64,000 nucleotides of DNA from assembly GCF_019112545.1 (NCBI RefSeq), contig NW_025064917.1, positions 257,940 to 321,939 on the forward strand, given 5' to 3'. The stretch's first letter is position 1, and each line of letters begins with the position of its first letter. Below, in pieces: positions 23,317 through 34,891 of this stretch. Source of the DNA: Guyanagaster necrorhizus. Lineage: Eukaryota > Basidiomycota > Agaricomycetes > Agaricales > Physalacriaceae. The notes beneath the pieces were generated by a model. It was given only the letters and a program-made list of their open reading frames with translations, searched no databases and was not told where the DNA came from. The position numbers and the translations under genes were made by a program.

Positions 23317-23489
23317 CATCGTACATAACGCGCTTGTGGCGACGAGTCGCAATGAGTCAAGAATATTTTCCACTGGCGTTTTTGTTGTACTCTTCTTAAG
23401 TCTTTCAGTGACACGTGCTAATAGATAGCTCATGGAATTTTCAGCATCTTCCACTCTGTTCTGAAATTTACATCTGAACCCATGCATCC

Positions 23490-25117
23490 CTAAGCGAGGG
23501 ATCGTGAAATATCTGTAAGACCTGAAAAGATCCTCCGGAGACGGGGGTAGGCTTCCTTTATACTACTGGCAAACTCCTCACACTGGGCCCATCCAAACAA
23601 CGTCAGAGTCTCCAACTTTGGAAACAGCGCAATCGACTTTATAATCCGATGCCTCACCCCACTGTCGTCCTTCGCACTCATCGACAGAGTGACATACAGG
23701 CTGTTGACCGTCGTAAGGAGGTGCTCAAATCTCGGGTTCACGCTCATCCATTCTTCCGACACATTCAAATCCGATAAGGGCACGTCGAGGATGGTGATGG
23801 TGCTATGGAGGGCTATTCTTCGGAAGAGCGTCTGTATGGCATCTGTAGGTAAGGGTAATGGAGGCAGGAAGGACGTTGAGATGTAGCAGGTCACGCTTTG
23901 AAGACGAGGCATGGATCCGGGGGAAGAGAGCAGCTGGGACAGACACTCGGCCGTTGAACTAAAGTCTTTTAGCTGGGGGAGCGAATTGGGAGCGAGAGAT
24001 GCTTCGGCGTCAAACGAAATTCGGAGCATCAGGCTTTCTATCGTGGGGTGCCGTGCGAGGAAGCGGGTGATGTCACTCAATGGGAGATCGAGGCACCGTA
24101 TGTCGAGTTTCTGGAGGGAGGGCAAGGAAAGTACGGGCAGCAACGATTGGATGTCGACGTCTTCCAGTGTGACGTCTCTGAGAGGAGACGTATTCATCGT
24201 ACTGATAGTCCACTCGCGGAAAAAGTCGGTGAGCAGGAATGGAGTACGGGAGATGGTAATGTATTTAAGTGTGCGGAGGACTGGACCGCTAAACCTGGCT
24301 CCATCGTCGTATTCGACCGGTAGGACATCATACGTACCAAACGAACGACACTTGGTACGATGTAGATTCCGGAAAAGGAGGTCGACTGCCGCGTTATTTA
24401 ATTCACATCCAGTCGTAGATGTCTTTAGGTCTGGGAAGAAAAATGACCCTCGGGGGAACCGGAAATCGACACACTCCATCATCTTCCCCGTTTCGAAGAG
24501 CCTTGCGACCTGCTCCATTTCTCTAATGCAACCCTTGGTAGAGAAGTGGCAAGAGAAAAACTCTATGGGGTGCTTCATGGAGAACGAGAGCCGGACACCG
24601 GCAATGCTGTTGAACGACAGACCATTGGAGAGGCCAAAACTGAGAGTGTTGGCGCGAAGTTTGGCAAGGGCATCGCTGTAGTCCGTTTTGGGGAAGAGGA
24701 GATATGTTAGGGCTACGGCGTTGATCCGTCTACACAAGCAAGAAACACCAATAAGGCTAAAAGGATCGAGCCCTTGGAAAATGAGCAGCAGGAGTTCGTT
24801 CGGGAGGTTGTTAAGAGTAACGGAAGGAAATGTCTCGGCTGAAATTTGTCGATGATATGCCTGGGCCATGCCGACGCTGCGACCAATACCGTCGTAAGGA
24901 GTGGATAAAATAGACGAAGTACACTCACCAATGCTACTGATTCCTTTGAAGATGATTGTTACTGTACTTTGTAGGCCCAAATGGTACGAAATTTCTGCAG
25001 ATTCTTGTGTTGCCACTCAGATAGTTCGAAGACAAAAAACAATCAAAAAAATCAAATAGCTTCACGTGGATAATGCGGGCCGCGTTGACCGAATCCGTCC
25101 ATGTCGGCCAACGACAT
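23490..25117 (-). CDS. F-box domain protein
   Basis: A long exon (23490 to about 24841) encodes the F-box SVTLNNLPNELLLLIFQGLD with SLIGVSCLCRRINAVAL, followed by a leucine-rich body (PSLQKLDIRCLDLPLSDI, SLYVTLSMSAKD) ending TDISRSLA. A strong intron (GTGAGT..TTTCAG, about 24842-24930) lies just upstream. Before it the frame SAEISYHLGLQSTVTIIFKG has no ATG. It joins best, through an intron GTGAAG..ACAAG, to a first exon MSLADMDGFGQRGPHYP starting at 25117; this start is an inference. SCF substrate adaptor by family; target unknown. Only about 170 bases separate its stop from the FTR1 fragment. Confidence 0.75.
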
Positions 25118-26151
25118 ATTTGTGCGCCTTTCTTCGGCATAGTTTCTCAAGCTTTGTTCGACCAAGATGACAGCCTTCCCAGTAGCTGGGGACCCTCGCT
25201 AGGCTACCAGAAGAGAACGATAATTAGTGTTTCGTAAGAGCACGCCGACAAGAAATCCATTTGGTCGACACAATCTCGAAGCAGGCAGAGCACGACAGTG
25301 TCCTCGTCAACAACGCAGGAGATGTGGAGGACCTGGCTGGGAAATCCGAATGATCTGCCAAAGGAGATGTGGCAGCCCACGTCAGATAGCCGCAGCTGGC
25401 TGGATGTGACCCTGTACTGAAGAGTATGTCGACATTGCCTCGCAGTTGCTTTATTTTGACTCTGAGTTTACAAGCACTATTTCATTCAGCTGTGTTCTTC
25501 CCCTTCTTCGGTGCCACTCCATCTGCTGAGAATGTCATTAAAATATCTTTCATCTCCGTGATTCAAGACAGCGTCGATCCAGCGGGTTAGCGTGAGGGTG
25601 AATAGTGTAACGCCGGGATCAGTACGTTCTGCTGCTCTCCATTTCTTTTCTTGCTAAGCAGCACCATCTTAGGTTCCGAGTCTGATGAATACAATATGTC
25701 GGAGCGCAGCCATGTGGAACGTATTCTCGTGGGACGGGCCGAAGATATAGCCGTCTTTTATTTCACGTTCCATTATCAAGATGTATCGAGCAACCCTCCT
25801 GCAAAATAACATGCAATTTCTATTATCCTTGTTGCAGCATTTCTCCCTTGGAAACAACGAGATGCAGGCCTGGAAAACATCTATCAAGCCTTCACATGCA
25901 CTTGTCGAGGGCTCCTCAATGCGGACTAATTTCGTCCTGATATATCCTGGCTCTTCTTGAAAACTGACGACTCTCCATATCTTCTCATTAATATCTTGCC
26001 ATCAAGATGGATGCGACATATGACGATCTGATTCCCGGGCACATTAAGTAGGTATGTGGGAGAGTACTTAAGCCTTGCCATGGTGGACGTTTTTCTTCGT
26101 CCTTCTCTCCTTCTGCCTCTTTGTCCGCCGCTCGTTTGACTCGCCCTCTTA
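25118..26151. other. Intergenic region with a possible dehydrogenase relic
   Basis: No intact gene. At about 25295-25345 (+) the phrase HDSVLVNNAGDVEDLAGKSE resembles the NNAG motif region of short-chain dehydrogenases, but flanking frames are closed and no Rossmann start or YxxxK is seen, so at most a decayed fragment. The rest holds the promoter of the next gene (a TATGTGGGAG..TTAAG stretch before 26152). Confidence 0.35.
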
Positions 26152-28635
26152 ATGGCGCTGTATTCATTCTTTATCCTCACATCCTTAATTTTCGTCCCAG
26201 TACACGCTACCAACGATTGGAGCAAACCTTGTTTCTACGGAGAATGCGAATATTCTCTTCCGACGGATGTACCCGCATCAGGATCATTGAAAATCGTGTG
26301 TACCTCTGCTGTTCGCAGCGAGCTTTCATTCTAATTATCTAAGTAGTGGGGTTCAGCCGACGCACTTTCAGACATCACACCTGCGGCCGGTTGGGAAATC
26401 CTTGATTGCTCAGCAGACGGGCTCGAACAGGAAATTCGACTTATTTGCTTGGATAACAACACCGATTCCACCGGTTGCGACCATCTCTATCAGAGTAATG
26501 GTGCCGTGGATAAGATCGTCCGCTTACCGGAGAGTGTAGGTATCTCATGTTCTTCTCTTGGGAACGAACTGATGATTCTAGTGTGGTGAAAATGCGTTCG
26601 CGCGTGTCGCTAGAGCATGGGATCCTGAGGACCAGTCCCTTCCTTCTGATGTGGCTGCTCGTGTGGTTCGTCGCGATGGGACTACTCCTCCCGTCAAGGC
26701 CTTGGCATTGGACACAAATTTCGCTGCTATTAACTCTTCGAAGTAAGTAGCTTCGCGTTCACGTCGTTACTCATCACAACTGGATTTCGCTCAACTAGAC
26801 TTGGGACCGTCAATTTCACTATCGTAGGCACTAACATCCCCGGTGCCGATATCGATCTCTCCTCCGTCTCTGGGTCTTTACGGCGCAGCCGTTTATCGTC
26901 CCGAGACACGTCTGGGAACATACTTAGCTGTACTTTGTTTTTCTGACCGTCTGGTTCTTACTGATATTGTGTCTAGTCCTCGAGGATCTTTTGGGTATTC
27001 CCGTCAGTGTCGACCCGTCTTTTGATATTTCCGTTGATGTCGATCAAACTTTCAATCTCCTCAATGAGAGCGTGTCATGCCAGTCTATAAATGCCAGTCT
27101 AGATATCAATGTTACAGCGAAAGCACATGCACTTGCTACTTTAGGTGTATCTGTCAACGGGACTATTATTCCCCCCGAAATTGATGATTTCGAAATCATA
27201 GCTAGTGCGTTCTTGGTTTGCTATATCAACCTATCATGGTTAACCCTTGTCTGCAGATCTTGATGCTACTCTTGATAGTGCTATCGATATTCTTGCCGAT
27301 GTTACTGTGAGTCCTTGCTTGGAGAATCTATCTTGTTCTTGTCCTCAGTCACCTTCCGCAGGGCACACTGGACTCTGGACGAATTGTTCTTCTCCAGATT
27401 CCTATATCAGGTATCGATTTCCCTGGGTAGGCGCTCTACTTTGATCGGCGTCTTAAGCTGACAGTGATTCGGCTGCAGCATCTTTTCTGTTGGACCCTCT
27501 TTCGAAATCGATGCTGAGGCCAAGGCAGAGTTGGATGCTAATCTCGACCTTAGCGTCGGTGTTGTGTATAACATCTCTCAGGCTCAATTCATTTATCCAC
27601 CCGATGGGGGTAATACGACGAGTAGTGGATCCTTTAATGCTGGGGATACACGTATGCTTTCCCGCTCTTTCTATCCAACTTGTTTCTTTACTGACGCCTC
27701 GTTTACGTAGCGTTGAAGCTTTCGGTCGGCACCGCCGTCAATGCTACGGGCATGATCGAAGCACATCTGATACCGCGCCTCAACTTGGGCGTATCCGCTT
27801 TCGCCGATGAGGTTACAGCCACCGTGTTTCTGGAGTTGGATGCTAGTGCGACCCTGGATCTCGAGATCGATGGAGCGGCAGAAGCCAACGCCACAATCGG
27901 AGATGGGTCGACGAGCACAGATGTTTCTTCGGATATGTTGACTACATCAGAATTGACTTCAACTGGTGCTGCGGTTGGGATCGCAGCAGCGGAGAGCAGC
28001 TCTGCTATAGACTCTGACAGCCAACTCTCTTCTGTTGACACACCGAGCTCGTCACCGCCGGACATGACAACCTCTTTAGATCCAACAACCTCTTCCGCCC
28101 TAATCGTTCCGACTTCTTCTGTCGATAGTTCAACTGTTACTTCCATCTCAACCCTCTCCACTGAAACTACCGCTGTTTCTGATACACTCAATCGCAAGAG
28201 GCGAATCCAGGCGACCCCCACTGCTGAAGCTGTATACGCCGCAAGATCAGCTGCAGCCCGCTCTGTTTCTGCCACTGACACTGGTGTGTCTACGAATACC
28301 AGCACCAGTGGCGGAGGATGTGTCTCCGTTTATTTAGGGTTTGACGTCAATATTGGGGCAGAAGGGAACCTTTTCGATATCATCAAGGGTAGCGTGACCG
28401 ACACGCTGTTCAGCAAAGATTTTGAGCTCTTTGAGGTGTGTTGATTGCTGGCCTTTTTTTTGTCGTGAATTCTAACAGTCTACAGAAATGCTTCGGGTCT
28501 CGAACTGGTGAGACTGCGACTCTAAGACGACGAGATCGAATAGCAAGTCGATCGATGCTCGACCTTCTCTGTTCAACCAGTGATCTTTCTCAAGTTACGC
28601 CGATTGTGGATGAAGACATTAGTGCTTCCGGGTGA
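26152..28635 (+). CDS. Large secreted protein of unknown function (DUF7029/DUF7223-like)
   Basis: Starts with a signal peptide (MALYSFFILTSLIFVPVHA). About ten exons join into a beta-rich protein with many N-glycosylation sequons: GWEILDCSADGLEQEIRLI, CGENAFARVARAWDPED, LGTVNFTIVGTNIPG, then repeated Leu/Asp/Val-rich strands (VDVDQTFNLLNESV, GPSFEIDAEAKAELD). A conserved-looking block ALKLSVGTAVNATGMIEAHL and LNLGVSAFADEVTATVFLEL follows. A Ser/Thr-rich mucin-like insert (about 27910-28200) precedes GGCVSVYLGFDVNIGAEGNL and the tail. The last intron (28437-28486) joins FELFE to KCFGSRTG; the stop is at 28633-28635. The pattern recalls large secreted Agaricomycete proteins with DUF7029/DUF7223 domains; this assignment is from memory. 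A cell-surface or wall role is inference. Confidence 0.72.
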
Positions 28636-28975
28636 CTCGTAGCCCTCAAGTCTAAAACCATCTATCAACCACGCTTTCTTCGTCGACTATAATATTTATA
28701 ATCTTTCGTATTTGAATATCACATTCGCATTCATTTCGTGAAGTACCATCCGTTCCGGGAATGTCTCGCCATTCTGTATCTCTCATTTGTACTGACCATC
28801 TTTATCCAGCGCAGGAACTTACCGTCGCCGACTCTGTCGATCTGTAGCTTATGTGTTCTTTTGGAAGACTATCCTGTGCACCGAGTTCCTTGGTTCCATG
28901 AATGATATACCAGCGAATGCGCAATTCCCTTGCGTATAGTGATCAGTCTAAATAATACCATTCGATTCCAAGTCC
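28636..28975 (+). repeat. Intergenic region with dispersed repeat, copy C (28735-28848)
   Basis: The core 28735-28848 matches the end of copy A (16181-16298): GTGAAGTACCATCCGTTCC..CTCATTTGTAC..CAGCGCAGGAACTTACC..GACTCTGTCGATCTG. Only this 3' module is recognisable here. It lies directly after the secreted-protein gene; no coding capacity. Confidence 0.6.
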
Positions 28976-30260
28976 TCAATGCCACTGGTAACAGCTTGAG
29001 TGGATTATAGAGTACTCTAGCAAGTACCCATCGACTAAGAATTCAAACAGCCTGTTGAATTTCTCTATCAGTTCTCCAGTACTGAGAATAGCGGCCTGAA
29101 AGATAATCACCAAACAAAAAATCTTGAGAAACATGCGTATTGGGTGGGCAAGGCTGATCTTATTCGCATGAACATCCCCGCCAGCAGACGAGATATCTCC
29201 TCGAGCGTCCATATGAGATGGAACATTATCAGAAGACCGGATGGGTTTTCTCTGCCTGATGGTCCGTGTTGACGAAGAGGCCTCTGCTCCAGAAGGGTTC
29301 TTGGGCTTTCTGTTGGGCCAAAGCATCTCCTCCGTCGATATCATGCAAGTTATGCGTGAGAAAATATACCTCTTCCGGACACGATGCTGGGGGGACGAGC
29401 ATTAGCAGCATCGAAGCCTCTCGTATTAGGTTTTTGTCAACATCCGTCTCCAAGACCTCGAGGTCAGGACAGGCCTCCGCGGTTATGTAAACAGCACAGG
29501 GATTTGCTCTCTTGATCTCGAGCCTCCATACTCCAGTAAATAGACCACAGGGACATGGACGCTTTCCTTATGAATCTGGGTTGTAGAAATAATGCTCGGA
29601 GGCGTATCTATATCGGCCACGAGGCGAGTAGTTAACATCGGTCGTATCATAGGTGAATATCAGCCTCAAGTGGTCGTCCTTGTGGGCCTTAGCGAAAAGG
29701 CTCTGAATCTCGATATCTAGCCAGAAAGGATATTTTTGAATAGAATTTTGGCATAGCACGGAAATATTGGGGCAGAGTGGGAGATTTTGACAATGAAGTC
29801 GACCCGGAGCACTTCTGTTAAGATGGATTCAATGGTTATCGAACAACAGTAACGGACTAAGTAATCTTGGAGAGAAAATTGTGTTGAATTGATTGTCAAG
29901 ATATGAGGTAGCTCCTGAGGGAATCGATAGGGATTGGTGAGGTAGTAGGAGTATCTTGGTGAAACAAAGTAGGCATCCGTCAACGATTCTCGCAAGAAGG
30001 TAAACAACCACTGCGAGAATATGCGTAGGGATGTTTCCATGAATCCAAGGCGGTCTTTATCAGTAAGAGGGAGCTTCCACGTCTCATGTATACGAGGTCG
30101 ATTATTTCTGCAGGTAATATGGCAGACATGGGAGACGACGCCAAATCAGTGGCTGACACAAAATGTCCAGTAGCAGTTGCCGGTTCGAGTGATCTCAAAT
30201 CTTCCGAACTGTTACTCCGAGGGCAAACAATCTTTGACCTCAGCGATAGCCCAGTCAAAA
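28976..30260 (-). pseudogene. Eroded F-box-like / hypothetical locus
   Basis: Minus-strand frames chain together but not cleanly. At 30090-30150 SAILPAEIIDLVYMRRGSSL resembles the F-box start of basidiomycete LPxEIIDxV proteins. Frames at 29717-30040 (REIRIFSQWLFTFLRESLTD-like, YLTNPYRFPQELPHILTI) and 29568-29759 (KYPFWLDIEIQSLFAKAHKD, DHLRLIFTYDTTDVNYS) keep coding-like composition. A further frame (29400-29560) reads ACPDLEVLETDVDKNLIREA, and one ending at 28976 has a hydrophobic stretch (MFLKIFCLVIIFQAAIL). The F-box helix after LPAEIIDLV is poorly kept and the frames do not join by obvious introns. It is either a degenerate F-box gene or two small unknown genes. Confidence 0.35.
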
Positions 30261-30783
30261 GTCTAGAGGTTTGGGTTGATGTCCATGGGGACTGGTCGAT
30301 CCATGCACAGCGCTCCTAGGTATCTAGAGTATTGGAGGAAAGTGATTTAGTGATGAAGATAAAGCTGGGATGAGTGGTCTTTGCTCTATTAATCGTGGGG
30401 CAGATCACTGACTTTTGCCCTTAGGAGATATTGTATCCCAAGGCTACATGTCATCATCCTCACCATACTTGTCTCTGCCCACCGGGCCACTGCCAGACTG
30501 CAGCATTATTTCCCTCTACCTAGTTCCAACCATCTTCGTTAGGTGTACCTTCACTCGCATTGAAATAGAAGTCAAACGAACTGTACTGTCACTGGCAACT
30601 ACTTTCACTCCACTGGCTGTCGGACTCCTCCCACTGGTGTCTTGACTAAAATGGGACCTGCTTCACTGTCTCCTTCTTTATTTTCAGGTACTCGGTAAAT
30701 AGTAAAGCAGCTAGATATTAAATCTATCATCTGCAGTATATCCTTGAAATAGTAGAATCCTACTCGTCTTCATGAACTAAAAA
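30261..30783. other. Intergenic region
   Basis: No supported gene. It lies between the start side of the eroded locus and the 3' end of DUR3. A plus-strand frame at 30415-30645 has no signature. Confidence 0.5.
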
Positions 30784-33700
30784 TTAAGCAGGGACAGAAG
30801 TCGGAGGGACGTATTTTCCACCGCCTCTCGAGAAGATATCCTTCAAAACAGGTAAGCCTTACCTCAAACCCCAACGGCAAAAGATCAAGTACCTTGATAA
30901 CGCCTCTAAAAATCATTCCCAAAGCCTCCCGGCTCTCCCACAACGGATAAAGAACCACAGCAAAGGCAGAGAGAAAAGTCCAAATGATCCCGATAACAAT
31001 CCACGCTGTCAACCCCCCAGTTCCATAAATCGTCGAAGCGAAGAAAAGCGGTAGCGGTACTATTATGATCAATATCAAAAGCTTCATTGATTGTGTGAGT
31101 TTCGGGCACGAGGACGAGCAAAGGGGGCCTCACCAACGCCACTGATGACCAGGTTGCGAAATTAAATGCCTTCTTCAGTGCAACCGGGTCAAGGTCTTCG
31201 TCTTCGACACAGGCTTCATGCGTTGAGGAGGATACATCTGGGGACTTCTCCTTGCGATCCAGATCATCGCAAGTCACTTTGTCTTTTGTACCTGAGATGC
31301 TTTCAGGCAGATTAAGCGAACGCGTGATATCGAAGTCAAAGTTTTCAGGCCACTATTTGGTTAGATTGGACGATGCGAATCTGTGAAAAGTGACTGAACC
31401 CTACAATCAGAGACGATACAGTCGCTATAATTCCTCCGACCCCAATAGATGCCAAATTTCCGGCAAGCATCTCATAATCGCCTATTGAATTAAAGTGAGT
31501 TGATGTCGGAATGAATTGGACGATTCACACACCTCCACTGGTCTAATATTGCTTGAACGTTAGACGAGGCGCCATAGAATACGGAAGAGGGACCTACTGT
31601 GACATTTATAACACCATCGTTGAGACATGTAGTCGTTACAAGCCATGCAATAATACCAGCGGCAAATCCAGCGATCGCACCACCTATGCAGCCCCACTTA
31701 TTGGCCTTCTTCCATGTGATGCAAAGAGCGATAGGCACTACACCCGAACCAAGGATGACCCCCATGAATGTCTAGCTACGTATTAATACCGATAACTAGT
31801 AGATAGGGAAAAACACACATAAAGCCATCCCATAGAGACACCGATGTAATAGAAGATGAGCCCGGCCAATCCCATGGTGACTGCATATGCAGCTACCATT
31901 AAATGACCCATCCTTAGAATCTGCGGCTCCGTCGCTTTGGGGTCGATATATCTCTATTCTAGATGTGAGGAATGAATGCCGCAAGCCGCTAAATGTCAGA
32001 AACAGACCTTGTACACATCATACGTTAAGAGAGACGAAACCGCTATAAGTTCGGCTGACGTTGCCGACGTAACAGCAAGGAAAAGAAGGATCAGTAGAGC
32101 CGCAGCGCCTGACTTTCCAAGTAAAGCTGAAGCTGCAGCTGCAGCGGGTAAACCGGCGGAAACGTCTGCCGCTGTTAGGACTGTCATATCTGGGTCGCCA
32201 GTCAAAGCGACCGCTGAGAGACCTAGGGTGGTAGCCAATGTGAAAGGAATCGCAAACCTATGGCAATGAATCCACAAAAATGCTCTTAGATCCATAAAAA
32301 GCACTGACCAAGCCAGTCCTCCTAATAAGTAAGCTTTCACAGTACTTGCAGGTCTGCTGGCAATGGCGCGTTGCCAATACGCCTGATCTTGAAACACCGT
32401 CGCAAAATTACCTATAATGTTGATCACACCAAAAATGAGCCCGTTCTTGGACCTCAAAGTCACGTAGGATCCATGAGCGTTCCCTGAGACCGGATTAGAC
32501 GCGGCTGCTGAGGTGAGAAGCTCGTGCATCTTCGCCGGGCTTCCGATTTTGTCACTTGTTGCGTAGACCGTGAAGACGAATGTCTGGAAAATGATTCAGC
32601 CACGGAAACAAACGATGTGAATCTAGCAAAGAAGGCTGCCATACCAGGATTATGGCAAAAAGCACGGTGGTATGCGTACTAAATGATAATTAGATGCGTG
32701 TGTCGGGTATCTAACGAGATGCGTACTAATCACATAAAAGCGTTGATCGCATTCCTCCGACAACGACATAGATTGCCACACCAAGGGGTATCAAGAAGCA
32801 AGCCTGATGACGTTGTGAATGGATGGATTTTTACGTCTAAAAGTCGTAACCGCTTACAGCGAGTGTGCTCATGCCAGTCAAGTCAGTGACCGTAGCGCTT
32901 CCGCCGAGAATGAGCATGGAGCTCACGATGACATTCGTAGCTAACCTACGGACCACATAAGTGAATATACAAGTCGGTGAGAGAATCAAGGGAGGATACC
33001 CGAAGAACATAAAGACAAGATGAGCCGTCTTTCCCCATCGAGCACCCACAATTTCGAGCCATGTGTGGGCGTACGGCGCGTTGAGCTTCAGTTTGGCAGC
33101 CAACTGTGTGGAAATGAAACGGCGGATTATGGATGAGGCCCGAAAAACACCGAAATTACTTGCCATTGCAAAGAGAAGAACTTGAATGGTGGCACCGGCT
33201 GTGCAACATATTGTCAGTTAGCAAACGATTACTTACTGCTAGATTATGGAACGTTGATGTTACTGACAGGCATACCAATACGGACCACTGATACCTATGT
33301 AGAAGTCAATGTTTGGCAGCGAACAGGGTCAACAATTTTGTACCGTATTTATACGCCACCGCCGAACTTTGAAGCTAAAGAGAACATCAGAGTCAAAACC
33401 AACCCTACAAAGATCGTGGAAACGTACCAAGGTGGCCGCCCACGTCCACTAATAAAACCGGTTCACACGACAGTCATCTTCGGAATCTACACTGAAGTAG
33501 CAACAGTCGCACGTACAGCAGAAACTATTCCCGACGCTATCAACCCTGGCTTTACGCTTCGTGAAGCACTACTGAACTCTTCCGAATTCTTCGGAGAAAA
33601 AGCGGTGTATCGGGCTTGAATTGCAGTCAACCCGACCATGAATGCGCTGAAAAATAGGCCTATGCCTGTTTCCACGTCTTGTCATTACTGCACCTCGAAG

Positions 33701-33836
33701 GAGACCGAGATAACACTAACCGACAACAACTAAGAAGAAGAACGCTTGTCAGAAACGGTTGTTTTGATGCTTGTCGGAAGTGGTACTCGCCTCCATAACC
33801 AGCTCCTTGCGGCAACACTTGGGCTGCATCAGACAT
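30784..33836 (-). CDS. DUR3: Urea active transporter, sodium:solute symporter family
   Basis: Proton-coupled plasma-membrane urea (and polyamine) importer. The start [15 protein letters not shown] at 33836 is typical of Dur3. [40 protein letters not shown] and [20 protein letters not shown], then [20 protein letters not shown], are highly characteristic. An exon at 31996-32529 holds [33 protein letters not shown] helix residues, and [20 protein letters not shown]. Next come [20 protein letters not shown] and, near the end, [13 protein letters not shown] with a charged cytosolic loop and [20 protein letters not shown]. The last exon ends [15 protein letters not shown] with TAA at 30784-30786. 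At least ten short introns. About 13-15 membrane segments are expected. It is functionally tied to the urea carboxylase gene at the window's left end. Confidence 0.92.
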
Positions 33837-34891
33837 TTTGTGCAACAAGTCCCGGCGAAGAAGTTAGGAATTAAGTGCAGTACCATTCTTATCTTTACCT
33901 TTTTAATGGGCTGATAACGTTGCATTCGAAGCATCGAGACGCTGTGTGGTCCATATGGTATTCTTATTTGATGGAGTCCGTTTAGTGGCCGTTGATAAAA
34001 TAAGATCGCCGCGGGGTACTTACCTTTCGATCAGCCTTCGGTCCGAAATTCCGAATCGGACATATCGAGTGGATGGATGGGACACTTTCCGTACCCCAAA
34101 ACGTTGTTTAAGATAATCACATAACGCAGAGAATATGTGGGAGTACGTTCGAGTAGTACAAAGTCTGACTCTGATAACATTTTCGAGTGTAAATTGAGTG
34201 TCGTGAGACTTGGCCGGGCTGGGCCGGGCTTGAGCAGGTTCAGGCTCAGTGAATTTACAAGCCTAAACATTGAGCGTTTATATCACGCGCCATACGAGGC
34301 TGAGGCTGGGCTTATCACTTGTATTAGTTATCGGCCTGTCGGTGCTCAGCTATCTTTACTGTCGCAATTTCTCAAGATATAATTAGGCTAACAGATCGTT
34401 GCATACAACCATTGCCATGGAGAGGCATCGTAAATATAGCTAAAGAACAATGCTGAGACATATATTGCTCGTAGAAATGGATAGCAGAGATAGATACTTG
34501 CTGATTCTATAGTACCGGGTTTTCGGTCTATGGTTTTAAGGCTTTCAGTAAAGAAAGTTCGAGCCTCAGCGTGGCCCCTGAGTAATATCATCTATGATGC
34601 CTGGCTCAAGCTTAAATCCCGGCACTCTGAAACGATGAGATATGCAACAAAACTGTTTGCAGGAAAGAATGACATCAGTGCAAGCCGCTGATGCTCCAAG
34701 TAAGGGCTGCTTGTAAATTCAAAGGAAAATACATCCTCCCCTCATACCGCACGTTGAAAATGGGTCTAAACCCCATGACGGTCTTGACTTCCTGCCAGTC
34801 TTTCGGTGCTGTTAGCCACGTGACCGTGATTTCGTGATTGTGGGAATTATGTCCTTCTTTGAGAATGGCATTTTCAAATTCTGAACTTACC
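33837..34891. promoter_or_regulatory. DUR3/EMC8 divergent intergenic region with clustered GATA cores
   Basis: Upstream of DUR3 I count six GATAA/TTATC cores: 33913, 33994, 34112, 34173 (GATAA), 34312 (TTATC in CTTATC, i.e. GATAAG toward DUR3) and 34328. They are clustered in about 420 bases. Nitrogen-regulating GATA factors (AreA/Nit2 type) bind such cores, and urea permeases are classic targets. A GC-rich imperfect GGCTGGGCC repeat lies at 34205-34230. The 34640-34890 open frame on the minus strand overlaps the EMC8 start and is not accepted. Confidence 0.5.

Noticed and set aside
23254..23487. Minus-strand frame between the FTR1 fragment and the F-box gene
   Set aside because: Partly antisense to the FTR1 copy; the rest has no coding features.
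23911..24681. 256-codon plus-strand frame
   Set aside because: Antisense shadow of the long F-box exon on the minus strand.
27703..28305. 200-codon minus-strand frame
   Set aside because: Antisense shadow of the Ser/Thr-rich exon of the secreted protein.
33182..33619. 145-codon plus-strand frame inside DUR3
   Set aside because: It is the antisense shadow of DUR3 exons and introns; the opposite strand matches the transporter closely.
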